11,419 nt of DNA from an uncultured Desulfobulbaceae bacterium (GCA_947258675.1 CAMYJP010000193.1:1-11419); one strand, 5' to 3'; numbered from the stretch's first letter, positions 1 to 7,199 are shown. Translations and numbers: made by a program. The notes: a model not told the origin generated them from the sequence alone.

Positions 1-92
1 ATCAGAGGTTATTCAGGGTCGCTTGTTGTCTGTGGCTTTGAAACATATTGTTGGGGATTGCGCCCTACGAGCCAACACAGGCATTGGATGTA

Positions 93-671
93 TCATGCAA
101 GCCACTTTTCGCTCAATGGCTTCCATTGGTCGCTTTGTTCAGCCTGTTCCTCCCAATTCCGCTTTCCACTCCAGCGCTCAATTTTTATGGCGTACACGGA
201 AGTTCTTTTCAACTCTTTATTTGTAATAGGACGGTAATCCTCACCAGAATTCATCCCTGGAAAATATTTCTTAATCAACCCGGTTAAACCGGCCATCTTC
301 TTATCCTTGTCCTCAATAACATTTATCTTTCCAAAAACAATAACGCTTTCATATTGCAGACTAAATTCCAGGGCGATGTTCGATGGCAAAAATCGGCCGT
401 ATTCACTCGTTTCAAAACACACCTTTGCATGGCGCTCAACATTTGCGCGAATCCGTCCCACCACATTTGAATGAAAGATGATTTCGTGGTGGTCTTCGTC
501 ATACCAAAATGTACTGGGGGTGATAAAGGGCTGCCCTTCCCAGCGGGTGGCGATATGGCCTATTTTGGATCGTTTTAAGAAATCTACAATCCATCGATCA
601 TCCTGCTCATACTCCGCTAACCGCTGTTGATTTGCTGGTGTAACCCCTAATTCATAGTTCTTTCTTGTCAT
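93..671 (-). other. PNPOx-like flavin-binding half of the chimera (potential 192-aa stand-alone protein)
   Basis: Reading from the internal ATG at 671 gives 192 residues. The stretch around residues 20-125 of this part (KIGHIATRW, QPFITPSTFWYD, IIFHSNVVGRIRANVER, KVCFETSEYGR) is typical of the pyridoxamine 5'-phosphate oxidase-like/FMN-binding split-barrel superfamily, with a C-terminal region containing KRTSVYAIKIERWSGKRNW. Its length suits a complete free-standing member, so M375 of the chimera is likely its native start. No Shine-Dalgarno sequence is seen before this ATG (upstream CTTATCAGCACAA), so it is probably translated only as part of the chimera unless reinitiation occurs. Substrate unknown; members range from flavin reductases to NimA-like proteins. 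Confidence 0.7.
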
Positions 672-1793
672 TTGTGCTGATAAGGTCGAAGGGGAGCCAA
701 AAAATACCGCCTCATTAAAGGCTTTCCATTTACTATTGTTATAATCAAAACCAACTGTCAATCTGTTGTTATACCCATACAGTTCTTCATTTAAAACTAT
801 TTGTGGAGAAACAGCGATTGTGTCAATATCTGATTGGAAAAGCGAACTGCCAGCACCAAAAGATAGAAATGAATCAGCAAGTCGATTCCTGGATGATGCA
901 TCCAATTTTAAATAACTACTGTCTGTAAAGAAAAATTCAGGGGCTAACTGTATATAACTATCTTTGGTCTCAGAAAAATTATCCGGTTGCAGAGATGCTG
1001 TTCGGGGAACACCACTATCGAAATCACTTTGCTTAATCGAACCGGGTAGCCCTGTTTTATCTTCATGGTAGCCACTTGATACATTTACCGCAAATTTGTT
1101 CCCTGGAAAATATTCGAGATTCAGGCCAATATCCTTGGCATTATTATCACTGTTATCACGATACCCATCTGATGTACGAAAGTTACCACTTAACGAATAA
1201 CTTAAAATATCTTTCATGGCGTTTAAATTAACGCTTGTCTGAAAAGTATCATGACTACCAGCCTCTATATTGGTCGTGAATTTTGAATCTCCTTCCCCTT
1301 TTTTAGTTATGATATTAATTACACCTCCAGAGGCATTATCACCATAAAGAACACTCCCCCTACTTCCCCGCACAATTTCAATCCGTTGTACTTGGTCTTT
1401 AGGAATAAGAGTCCAGTCCGTGCCGCTTAAATCTGATTGATTAATTCTTCTACCGTCGACAAGCACAAGGGTGTTTAAAAGTGCTGTCTCGCCAAATCCA
1501 CTGAGATCAACTGTAAAGCTTCGCCCATTTCCAGCAATATCGTTAACTAATATCCCTGCTATACTTCTAAGTAAACCAGGAACTGTTTCTTCTGCGGATT
1601 GCGATAATTCATTTTCTGTAATGACGGTAACATTGGCAGGAATAGAAGAAATTTTTTCTGCTTGTCTTGTTGCCGTGACAATTACCTCGTCCAAAGTCTC
1701 AAAAGAACTAAATTCTTTAGTATTCTCTGCGGCCAATGCAAGTGAAGTCAATGCAATAGAAGCAACAGAAAAGCTAACAGTTAATTTTTTCAT
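93..1793 (-). CDS. Chimeric ORF: truncated BtuB-like TonB-dependent receptor fused in frame to a PNPOx-like flavin protein
   Basis: Residues 1-22 form a signal peptide (MKK, hydrophobic core, likely cut after ALA). A TonB box DEVIVTATR lies at 35-43. The plug domain is at about 45-165, ending in the typical GGVINIITKK. Roughly the first half of an outer-membrane barrel follows, to about 374. From M375 the protein is a different family: a complete pyridoxamine 5'-phosphate oxidase-like FMN split barrel. BtuB-type receptors usually exceed 600 residues and end in a barrel strand with a terminal aromatic residue; this one has neither the second barrel half nor that end. Start: ATG with AAGGAG about 10 nt upstream. 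The B12 riboswitch upstream implies corrinoid uptake as the original role of the receptor part. A half barrel should not make a working pore, so this is probably a deletion-derived chimera or a misassembly. The receptor and PNPOx identities are firm; function of the whole is not. Confidence 0.85.
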   Translation of the reverse strand: MKKLTVSFSVASIALTSLALAAENTKEFSSFETLDEVIVTATRQAEKISSIPANVTVITENELSQSAEETVPGLLRSIAGILVNDIAGNGRSFTVDLSGFGETALLNTLVLVDGRRINQSDLSGTDWTLIPKDQVQRIEIVRGSRGSVLYGDNASGGVINIITKKGEGDSKFTTNIEAGSHDTFQTSVNLNAMKDILSYSLSGNFRTSDGYRDNSDNNAKDIGLNLEYFPGNKFAVNVSSGYHEDKTGLPGSIKQSDFDSGVPRTASLQPDNFSETKDSYIQLAPEFFFTDSSYLKLDASSRNRLADSFLSFGAGSSLFQSDIDTIAVSPQIVLNEELYGYNNRLTVGFDYNNSKWKAFNEAVFFGSPSTLSAQMTRKNYELGVTPANQQRLAEYEQDDRWIVDFLKRSKIGHIATRWEGQPFITPSTFWYDEDHHEIIFHSNVVGRIRANVERHAKVCFETSEYGRFLPSNIALEFSLQYESVIVFGKINVIEDKDKKMAGLTGLIKKYFPGMNSGEDYRPITNKELKRTSVYAIKIERWSGKRNWEEQAEQSDQWKPLSEKWLA

Positions 1794-1917
1794 TATTTTT
1801 AAACTCCTTTTTATTCATTTTTACAGGTAACGCTTTTCGCATTGCGACCTGAAAGCTATCCCAGTCACGGATAAGAAATAGGGTGTATTTCATGTAGACG
1901 TGTTCATTTTTTTCCAT
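1774..1917 (-). CDS. Small 47-aa ORF between B12 riboswitch and TonB receptor
   Basis: This is a short ORF, MEKNEHVYMKYTL to KNNEKINC. Its ATG is preceded by a strong AGGAGG (1921-1926, 4 nt spacer), the best ribosome site near here. It begins about 35 nt after the riboswitch terminator and its TAG lies 20 nt inside the TonB receptor gene, so the two overlap in different frames and could be translationally coupled. The product is charged with a short central hydrophobic patch (YTLFLIRDW) and is not recognised. It could be a leader peptide that feeds ribosomes to the receptor start, a true small protein of the corrinoid uptake unit, or the remnant of a longer gene. The strong Shine-Dalgarno and position argue for translation; conservation is unknown. 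Confidence 0.5.
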   Translation of the reverse strand: MEKNEHVYMKYTLFLIRDWDSFQVAMRKALPVKMNKKEFKNNEKINC

Positions 1918-1951
1918 AAATCCTCCTAACCCGTTTATTCAGGTCCGAGGC

Positions 1952-1995
1952 AAAAAAAAAATCCCCGGACCGATTTATAATAGATCCGGGGATTT
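1952..1995 (-). terminator. Intrinsic terminator of the riboswitch expression platform
   Basis: On the minus strand, AAATCCCCGGA (1985-1995) pairs perfectly with TCCGGGGATTT (1959-1969) over 11 bp. The loop is 15 nt and the run of T continues through 1952. It lies between the B12 aptamer and the first start codon, as expected for transcriptional OFF control by cobalamin. A short competing pairing, GGGAAATCCC, could form just before the terminator and involve its 5' arm. Confidence 0.9.
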
Positions 1996-2050
1996 CCCTA
2001 TTTTATCCTCAAGATCATATGACGTACCAATGGTCCACGATGGCCGACAA

Positions 2051-2238
2051 ATTGTTCAGGCAGGTCTTCTGACTTTCCCTCTCTTATGACGGCCTTCCCG
2101 ATCAGATTTTAGATCAGTGGCACACATTGGTCTTAAGAGTTCCTTTTCCTAAATGGAAAAAGAGGGATCACAGCGGCGGGCCCGTCCCCGATTTTCACAG
2201 GGTTCCCTATTATGCTCTGGTATAAGCACCTGGACAAT
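2051..2238 (-). ncRNA. Cobalamin (B12) riboswitch aptamer
   Basis: Read on the minus strand, the region has the B12 box AGTCAGAAGACCTGCC (2059-2074). Other conserved segments are the AATAGGGAA block, GTGAAAATCGGGGACGGGC followed by CCGCCGCTGTGA (about 2169-2213), and GCCACTG and GGGAAGG further on. The outer P1 stem closes: ATTGTCCAGG (2229-2238) pairs with CCTGAACAAT (2051-2060) with a single mismatch. About 188 nt is normal for the class. A terminator follows, so adenosyl- or another cobalamin should switch off the downstream receptor. This is the standard arrangement for btuB-type uptake genes. Confidence 0.95.
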
Positions 2239-2249
2239 ATGTGATTTGA

Positions 2250-2278
2250 TTCATACTAGAAAAGTCATAGCAGGTCAA
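2250..2278 (-). promoter_or_regulatory. Promoter of the riboswitch transcript
   Basis: TTGACC (2273-2278) and TATGAA (2250-2255) are separated by exactly 17 bp, a good sigma-70 type match. The predicted start, near 2243, falls about 5 nt before the aptamer's P1 stem, which independently supports the call. Confidence 0.65.
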
Positions 2279-2350
2279 GTATGACTTTTATGCTCAGTAA
2301 CAGAAGTGAAGAAAAGATTAGATAGATAAGAACAATCTTGGAAAAAACGT

Positions 2351-2746
2351 TCAGTATCTTTCAAAAAGTTCTAAATCGTAGTTATCAATAAAATACTGAA
2401 GTTGTGCTGACTGATCGTGGGTAAGCTTTTTAAACTGAACGCCACACAGCCTTTCGGAGAGTGTGTAAAAAGGGGTTGGTGTGGATTCTTCCCTGTCAAA
2501 TTTAATTTTTACAGGAATTTTTTCAAGGTTTATACCATGGCCGTTTAAAATAATATCTGACTCGAATGTTCCTGTTTCCCATTTTTTTTCATCAAAATGG
2601 CGAACAGTGACTCCTCCCAAACTGATGTCTTTTATTTTTCCGAATTTGGTATTTGATGAGGCAGGAAAAGCGATGATGCAATCATGCACTTCTACACGTT
2701 CAAATGCTCTGCGGTCGAATGTTTTTTTTAATGAAGAATCTTCCAT
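2351..2746 (-). CDS. PilZ domain protein, probable cyclic-di-GMP effector
   Basis: A 131-residue single-domain protein. It carries both halves of the PilZ ligand signature: DRRAFERVEV (RRxxxR at 12-17) and DISLGGVTV (DxSxGG at 40-45), followed by a beta-rich region. These residues normally clamp a cyclic-di-GMP dimer. It has no signal peptide or membrane segment, so it should be cytoplasmic. It is divergent from a GspE/PilB-like ATPase whose MshEN region belongs to another cyclic-di-GMP-linked family, which suggests (inference) a role in surface attachment, pilus function or secretion. No clear Shine-Dalgarno precedes the ATG, but the start suits the family because the RRxxxR motif lies close to the N-terminus. 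No strong terminator separates its end from the riboswitch promoter. Confidence 0.9.
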   Translation of the reverse strand: MEDSSLKKTFDRRAFERVEVHDCIIAFPASSNTKFGKIKDISLGGVTVRHFDEKKWETGTFESDIILNGHGINLEKIPVKIKFDREESTPTPFYTLSERLCGVQFKKLTHDQSAQLQYFIDNYDLELFERY

Positions 2747-2874
2747 CTGTACTTAAGCAATTTTAAACAATTTATCCCTTTATCTTTGCCACAACAGGGT
2801 CAATTGCAGTTATAGTAAGTATAAAATTTATTAAAGAATAGGTGACTACTTTTTTTGTCAGGAGGTGTCAAGCT

Positions 2875-2898
2875 AAAAATGAATGTGTATTCATTTTT
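2875..2898. repeat. Perfect 10-bp inverted repeat, operator or hairpin
   Basis: AAAAATGAAT (2875-2884) and ATTCATTTTT (2889-2898) are perfect complements around a GTGT loop. The palindrome adjoins the minus-strand TTGACA hexamer (2866-2871). Its AT-richness makes a strong RNA terminator unlikely; a protein-binding site is possible. Confidence 0.45.
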
Positions 2899-2962
2899 TA
2901 AAATAAAATTTTTTTAGTATTTGCTTTGCATATCAGCAAATTACCTTATAACCCTTTAGAAT

Positions 2963-2990
2963 ACCAGGGAAAACCTAATACCTTCCTGGT
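2963..2990. promoter_or_regulatory. Inverted repeat abutting a candidate promoter
   Basis: ACCAGG (2963-2968) and CCTGGT (2985-2990) are perfect complements 16 bp apart. The right arm ends one base before the candidate -35 of the GspE-like gene, a usual position for an activator or repressor site. The arms are short, so chance is possible. Confidence 0.3.
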
Positions 2991-2991
2991 G

Positions 2992-3020
2992 TTGACGTAA
3001 GTAAACAAAAACGATAAGAA
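2992..3020 (+). promoter_or_regulatory. Candidate promoter for the GspE-like gene
   Basis: TTGACG (2992-2997) and TAAGAA (3015-3020) are separated by 17 bp. The -35 is good and the -10 matches only half the consensus. It would give a leader of about 115 nt. Confidence 0.3.
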
Positions 3021-3141
3021 GATTTTTTTTCAAGAGGTAGTAATAGATACGAAAACGAATTTTTTAAAATAATTTTGAGCCTTCGGCCAATTTTCTTAAT
3101 TTTTAGAGCTTTTGCAATTTACTCATAGGGATTGATTACTT

Positions 3142-5451
3142 ATGTCAGCTCAAAAGAAACGCAATAATAAAGTTTCAGACAATCTTATCCATGCTCTTCG
3201 TTTCAATAAATTATCAAATGCAATCCATTCCGCTCCTGATATCAACACTGTTCTGATTGGTCTACGTGAAGAAATTTTAAAATTATATGAAGCTCAGGTA
3301 GTAACTATTTACCTCATTGATCATACACACAAAGAAATTTATTCTTTATCTGTACTTTCTCCCAACAGAGTTAAGGAAATTCGGATACCTATCAGCAGTA
3401 GTAGTGTTGCAGGATATGTCGCTAAAACCGGTAAAATGGTAAATATTCGAAATGTTAATGAACAAATGGAACTTATGAATATAGATCCTGATCTTTCCTT
3501 TGATTCAACATGGGATGATAAAACCGGTGTTAGAACAAAGCAGCTTCTTGCTTTGCCAATTCTTTTTGACAATAAACTGCTTGGTGTTATCCAGCTGGTA
3601 AATAAAAAAAACAGAAGGTTTTTTACAGTAAATGATGAAAAAAACCTGGCTGATCTAACTGAAACCTTGGGTATTGCACTTAATAATCTTCAAAAATCAA
3701 AGGAAAAAAAATATTCAAGATATGACTTTCTAATTAACAACGGTATTATTTCAGAAAATGAGCTTGTGCAGGCACAAGCCATTGCAAGAAAGCAAGGGAG
3801 AAATGTAGAAACGGTATTAAGGGAAAACTTACATGTTTCAAGAGAAGATTTGGGCAAGGCGCTTTCCCAGTTTTATGGTACTCCTTTCATAGATCTCCAC
3901 AAAGTCACCAACAATCCGAATATTTTTACAAAAGGAATCAATCTTGAATATTTCAGAAATTCTTTATGTGTTCCTCTGGCTGTAAAACATGGCAAAACAA
4001 CCTTTGCGATAGATGATCCAACAGATCAAATTAAAATTCAGGAAATTATTAAGGTTCTCAGACCCGCACAATCCGTATTTTGTGTCGCCTTAAAGGAGGA
4101 TATTGAAAGGTTCATTGATACACACAAAGCAGCAGTCAAATATCAAAACAAACAGCCTAAAGAAAAGTCATTCAGTGATATTTTATCTGAAATGAAGAAA
4201 CATGAACCTGCTGTCTCTGACGTAGAAGATGAATTTGACGATGAAAATGTTGATGATAAGGCGATTGTAATGCTGGTGCGAAAAATAATTGAGAATGCCT
4301 ATAAAAACCGGAGTTCTGATATACATATCGAACCTTATGGTCGTAAGCATGATGCTGATGTAAGATTTAGGATTGATGGAAGTTGCATATCATTTCTCAA
4401 AATACCAAAAAACCATATTAAAGCTTTTATTTCACGATTGAAAATTCTTTCACGCTTGGATATTTCTGAACGTAGAAAACCCCAAGATGGGAAATTCAGA
4501 TTCACCGTTTCTACAGGAAGAACTATTGATATCCGGGTTTCGACAATTCCCACCGCTGAGGGAAATGAAGACGTTGTGCTTCGGCTGCTAAATACCAGCG
4601 AGCCCTTTCAACTTCATAAATTAATGGGGCAGAATGTTTATGAACGGTTCAGTATAATTATAAAAAAACCGTATGGGATAATCCTGGTAGTAGGGCCAAC
4701 CGGCTCCGGTAAAACAACAACATTACATTCAGCGCTTGGTTATATTAATTCGCCAGAAAAAAAAATATGGACCGCGGAAGATCCTGTTGAGATTACACAA
4801 TATGGTTTAAGGCAGGTACAGATTCATCCTAAAATTGGGCTGACTTTTGCTGCAGCTATGAGGGCTTTTCTCAGGGCAGACCCAGATGTAATCATGGTTG
4901 GAGAGATGCGGGACAATGAAACTGCTCGAATAGGAATTGAAGCCTCTCTCACAGGTCATCTTGTGTTGAGCACCCTTCATACGAACTCTGCCCCGGAAAC
5001 AATAATCCGGTTGGTTGATATGGGCATGGATCCCTTAAACTTTGCGGATGGACTGCTCGGCATCATCGCGCAACGCTTAGTTCGAGCTCTTTGCGGTCAA
5101 TGTAAAACCTCATACCAACCTACAGAAGTCGAATATGATCATTTAATAAAAATATATGGTCCCCTGTTTGAAAAAGGGATTGGGGCTGATTTTTCTTCAT
5201 CCTCTAAATTGTTTAAAGCCTCCGGCTGCAATGCATGCAACAAAACCGGATATAGGGGCAGATTTGGGCTTTATGAGCTATTAATAGGTACTGGGGCTAT
5301 GAAAAAGATGGTTATGGACAGGCAACGGATTGATAAGATAAGAGATCTGGCTATCAGTGAAGGAATGACAACACTCATGCAAGATGGAATTTCTCATGTT
5401 TTCAATGGGAAAACTGATATTAACCAGGTTAAGACAGTCTGCTGGCAGTAA
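3142..5451 (+). CDS. GAF-MshEN-GspE/PilB-type secretion or pilus assembly ATPase
   Basis: The 769-residue protein has three parts. A GAF sensor domain (about 25-185) ends in LGVIQLVNKKN. A GspE-N/MshEN region follows (about 192-330), with FLINNGIISENEL and YGTPFIDL. The T2SS/T4P hexameric ATPase core spans about 370-769. The core is intact: Walker A GPTGSGKTT (518-526), Asp box EDPVE (546-550), Walker B DPDVIMVGEMRD (580-591), His box STLHT, and a zinc tetracysteine CGQC/CNAC (C651, C654, C696, C699). Such ATPases power pilin-like fibre assembly at the inner membrane. The GAF domain is an addition to the usual GspE/PilB plan. The MshEN RLGxxL-like motifs have lost their glycines (RYDFLI, RNVETVL), so cyclic-di-GMP binding is doubtful. 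No pilin, PilC/GspF or secretin genes are adjacent. Start: ATG with AGGGA 10 nt upstream. Confidence 0.92.
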   Translation: MSAQKKRNNKVSDNLIHALRFNKLSNAIHSAPDINTVLIGLREEILKLYEAQVVTIYLIDHTHKEIYSLSVLSPNRVKEIRIPISSSSVAGYVAKTGKMVNIRNVNEQMELMNIDPDLSFDSTWDDKTGVRTKQLLALPILFDNKLLGVIQLVNKKNRRFFTVNDEKNLADLTETLGIALNNLQKSKEKKYSRYDFLINNGIISENELVQAQAIARKQGRNVETVLRENLHVSREDLGKALSQFYGTPFIDLHKVTNNPNIFTKGINLEYFRNSLCVPLAVKHGKTTFAIDDPTDQIKIQEIIKVLRPAQSVFCVALKEDIERFIDTHKAAVKYQNKQPKEKSFSDILSEMKKHEPAVSDVEDEFDDENVDDKAIVMLVRKIIENAYKNRSSDIHIEPYGRKHDADVRFRIDGSCISFLKIPKNHIKAFISRLKILSRLDISERRKPQDGKFRFTVSTGRTIDIRVSTIPTAEGNEDVVLRLLNTSEPFQLHKLMGQNVYERFSIIIKKPYGIILVVGPTGSGKTTTLHSALGYINSPEKKIWTAEDPVEITQYGLRQVQIHPKIGLTFAAAMRAFLRADPDVIMVGEMRDNETARIGIEASLTGHLVLSTLHTNSAPETIIRLVDMGMDPLNFADGLLGIIAQRLVRALCGQCKTSYQPTEVEYDHLIKIYGPLFEKGIGADFSSSSKLFKASGCNACNKTGYRGRFGLYELLIGTGAMKKMVMDRQRIDKIRDLAISEGMTTLMQDGISHVFNGKTDINQVKTVCWQ

Positions 5452-5481
5452 ACGGTGACAAGAATCACTGTTTAATTTTTT
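5450..5481 (+). terminator. Intrinsic terminator overlapping the stop codons of two convergent genes
   Basis: AAACGGTGA (5450-5458) pairs with TCACTGTTT (5465-5473), 9 bp with one G-T pair and a 6-nt loop, followed by AATTTTTT. It serves the plus-strand GspE-like gene. Its left arm contains most of that gene's TAA, and its right arm begins with the TGA of the minus-strand M48 gene. The minus direction has no T-run. Confidence 0.7.
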
Positions 5482-6850
5482 CAAGCCTTTCAATTTTTTC
5501 CAACATTTTTTTGGCCTTTTCGTGAATGAAATTCTCAGACGGTTCATTCGTTAACGCTTTGTTAAGATTTATTTTTGCCATTTTTTCATCACCTTCATAC
5601 CAATAATACACGCCAAGATAATAGTATCCAGTTCCTTCATCACCTCGGAGAGCCTTTATTTTTCCCAACTGATAATAGAGGCTTGAATAATCGGGCAGTA
5701 TTGATAGTAACTCTTCATAAATCTGAACAGCTGCCGTGATGTCGCCGGTATGTTCAAGGGTCTTTGCAAGATAATAAGCAGTATAGGCATTTTCGTGGTC
5801 TAAACTTCTCGCTTCTTTGAAATACCTTAAACCATCCTTATAACGTCCAGCCTCAAAATAGACTTTCCCTAAATCTGCCTTGAGAATAGGTTTATCCTGA
5901 TATACCTTGAGTACTTTACGAAGATACTGTTCTGCTTTCGAGTATTCAGCATTGGTAAGATATGCCTGGGAAAGACCATAATGGAGCATGGCCTTTTCAT
6001 TGGAGTTACTATCCAAGGTGGAAATTCTTTTTAAATAGAACGGTATTAACTGAGATGCGGGCTTGGTTAAAGAGAGAATTCGATATTTAATTCTTTGAAA
6101 TTTAAATTCATCAATTCGGTATAAATTGATTTTTCTTATTTTCCCAAGCATATCTACCATATCGCCAGGATTCCGTTTTTGGCTGCGCATCCATTTAAAA
6201 GCGAGGCGGTCTGATTCTTCTTCATCCTGCCGGCTAAATTTTAAGCCCATTGAAGCACCAGCCGCCATAGATCCGGTAACTAGAGCTTCACCCAAAGGAC
6301 CACCACCAAGGGCTATGCCTGCAAGAATCAATACTGCTGTTGCTACATTTACTTTGGCTGATTTTTTAATTCGATTAGCGTAGTGCCTGCTTTCAACATG
6401 CGCTACTTCATGGGCCATTACGCTAACCAACTCGTTTTCAGTGTCCATAACCTCTATTAATCCGGTATGCATAAAAATAAGACCGGAAGGTGCGGCAAAG
6501 GCATTGAACTCTTTGTCTTTCACTATAAAGAAATGATAATCAAAAAGTTTAGAGTCGGTCTCCCTCAAAACTTCATTACCAATGTTAGTTATATACTGAG
6601 TGATGTCCGGCGAATCCAAGATTTTAAATTCTTTACGAACTATACTTAAAAGTTTCTCCCCCATTTCACGTTCTTCGCTTACAGTAAAGCTGTAAGACCT
6701 GTATTGACCTAAAAGTCCAACAACCTGCGCTATTGTGAAAATATACAAAAGGAATAAAGTGATTACATGGAAATATGGTTTCTGGTTGAAAACAAAAGAT
6801 CCATCTCGTTTTCCTAAAAATTGTTTTCTGTGTGTTTGTTTTTTTTGCAT
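5465..6850 (-). CDS. M48-family zinc metalloprotease with C-terminal TPR repeats (BepA/YfgC-like)
   Basis: A 461-residue protein. A single hydrophobic segment (about 29-48, VITLFLLYIFTIAQVVGLL) after a basic N-terminus is a signal or anchor, placing the protease in the periplasm. The M48 domain shows NAFAAPSGLIFMHTGLI, the zinc motif HEVAH (147-151), and the downstream ExxSD glutamate in DEEESDRLA (E210 likely the third ligand). Four to five TPR-like repeats fill about 285-440. BepA relatives assist or degrade outer-membrane proteins such as LptD. The YLxTHP motif many relatives carry after the catalytic domain is not evident (LTKPASQL stands there). The start has no Shine-Dalgarno and a 28-residue pre-membrane segment, but no better in-frame start exists. 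It lies downstream of the ole genes in the same direction, probably as a separate unit given the 355-bp gap. Confidence 0.9.
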   Translation of the reverse strand: MQKKQTHRKQFLGKRDGSFVFNQKPYFHVITLFLLYIFTIAQVVGLLGQYRSYSFTVSEEREMGEKLLSIVRKEFKILDSPDITQYITNIGNEVLRETDSKLFDYHFFIVKDKEFNAFAAPSGLIFMHTGLIEVMDTENELVSVMAHEVAHVESRHYANRIKKSAKVNVATAVLILAGIALGGGPLGEALVTGSMAAGASMGLKFSRQDEEESDRLAFKWMRSQKRNPGDMVDMLGKIRKINLYRIDEFKFQRIKYRILSLTKPASQLIPFYLKRISTLDSNSNEKAMLHYGLSQAYLTNAEYSKAEQYLRKVLKVYQDKPILKADLGKVYFEAGRYKDGLRYFKEARSLDHENAYTAYYLAKTLEHTGDITAAVQIYEELLSILPDYSSLYYQLGKIKALRGDEGTGYYYLGVYYWYEGDEKMAKINLNKALTNEPSENFIHEKAKKMLEKIERLEKIKQ

Positions 6851-7011
6851 TAGGAGAGGTAATATTTATAAGTATTTCTAAACAATTCAAAGGTGCAATT
6901 TTTTTTACCTGCGTTGGAATAATGTACTAACGATTCGGCGAACAATTTTATAAGGTATATTATAATCACAGAATAAAGTTTATGCCCCGTATGGGGTAAA
7001 GGAGGAATGAC

Positions 7012-7139
7012 GAATATCGAAGTGAACTTCATTTAACAAAAGTAAAACGTTTCAAATTGTTACTGTTCTCAATAACACGGTAGTTAAAGAATGAAGAGAA
7101 TCTAAGGTGCTTTTACCGGTTCTTCATCATTCGATATTC
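7012..7139. repeat. Inverted-repeat-bounded intergenic element (GAATATCGAA ends)
   Basis: A perfect 10-bp inverted repeat, GAATATCGAA (7012-7021) and TTCGATATTC (7130-7139), is flanked inside by related GTGAACTTC and TTCTTCATCA. The enclosed 108 bp has no gene. Similar GAAT/GAAGATTGAA words recur at 8213-8250, suggesting a dispersed repeat family. Confidence 0.4.
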
Positions 7140-7184
7140 AAATTAGTCTGCTGATTGTTGCCCCTTTTAGGATTTTTTGAGGCC

Positions 7185-7199
7185 TCCCGCTGTGCGGGA
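7185..7199 (-). terminator. Short hairpin after oleD, weak terminator candidate
   Basis: TCCCGC and GCGGGA form a 6-bp stem around a 3-nt loop, 6 nt after the oleD stop. No T-run follows on the minus strand, so it may act as a 3' stabiliser or a partial terminator. Confidence 0.3.

Larger units (their letters stand above)
2747..3141. other. 395-bp divergent intergenic region, regulatory, no gene seen
   Basis: Very AT-rich spacer between the PilZ gene and the GspE-like gene. It holds two inverted repeats (2875-2898 and 2963-2990), weak promoter candidates in both directions, and a small hairpin GCC-TTC-GGC at 3079-3087 followed by T-rich sequence in the GspE leader. A perfect minus-strand TTGACA (2866-2871) has a poor -10 (TAGTCA, 2843-2848, 17 bp spacer) and could serve the PilZ gene. 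No GEMM-type cyclic-di-GMP riboswitch is visible. Confidence 0.6.

Noticed and set aside
1..92. Possible gene fragment at the left edge
   Set aside because: Only short frames without recognisable content. Nothing can be supported.
1471..1830. 119-codon plus-strand ORF opposite the TonB receptor start
   Set aside because: Antisense shadow of the signal peptide and plug coding region, with no motif.
2879..2917. 12-codon ORF (MNVYSFFKIKFF) with AGGAGG upstream, possible leader peptide
   Set aside because: The spacing of about 13 nt is long, the ORF mostly reads an AT-rich palindrome and T-run, and no coding gene follows closely.
6985..6996. CCCCGTATGGGG as a terminator
   Set aside because: Only a 4-bp stem with a 4-nt loop and no T-run on either side.
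6850..7032. 60-codon minus-strand ORF upstream of the M48 gene
   Set aside because: It spans repeat-like sequence, shows no family motif and has no ribosome site.
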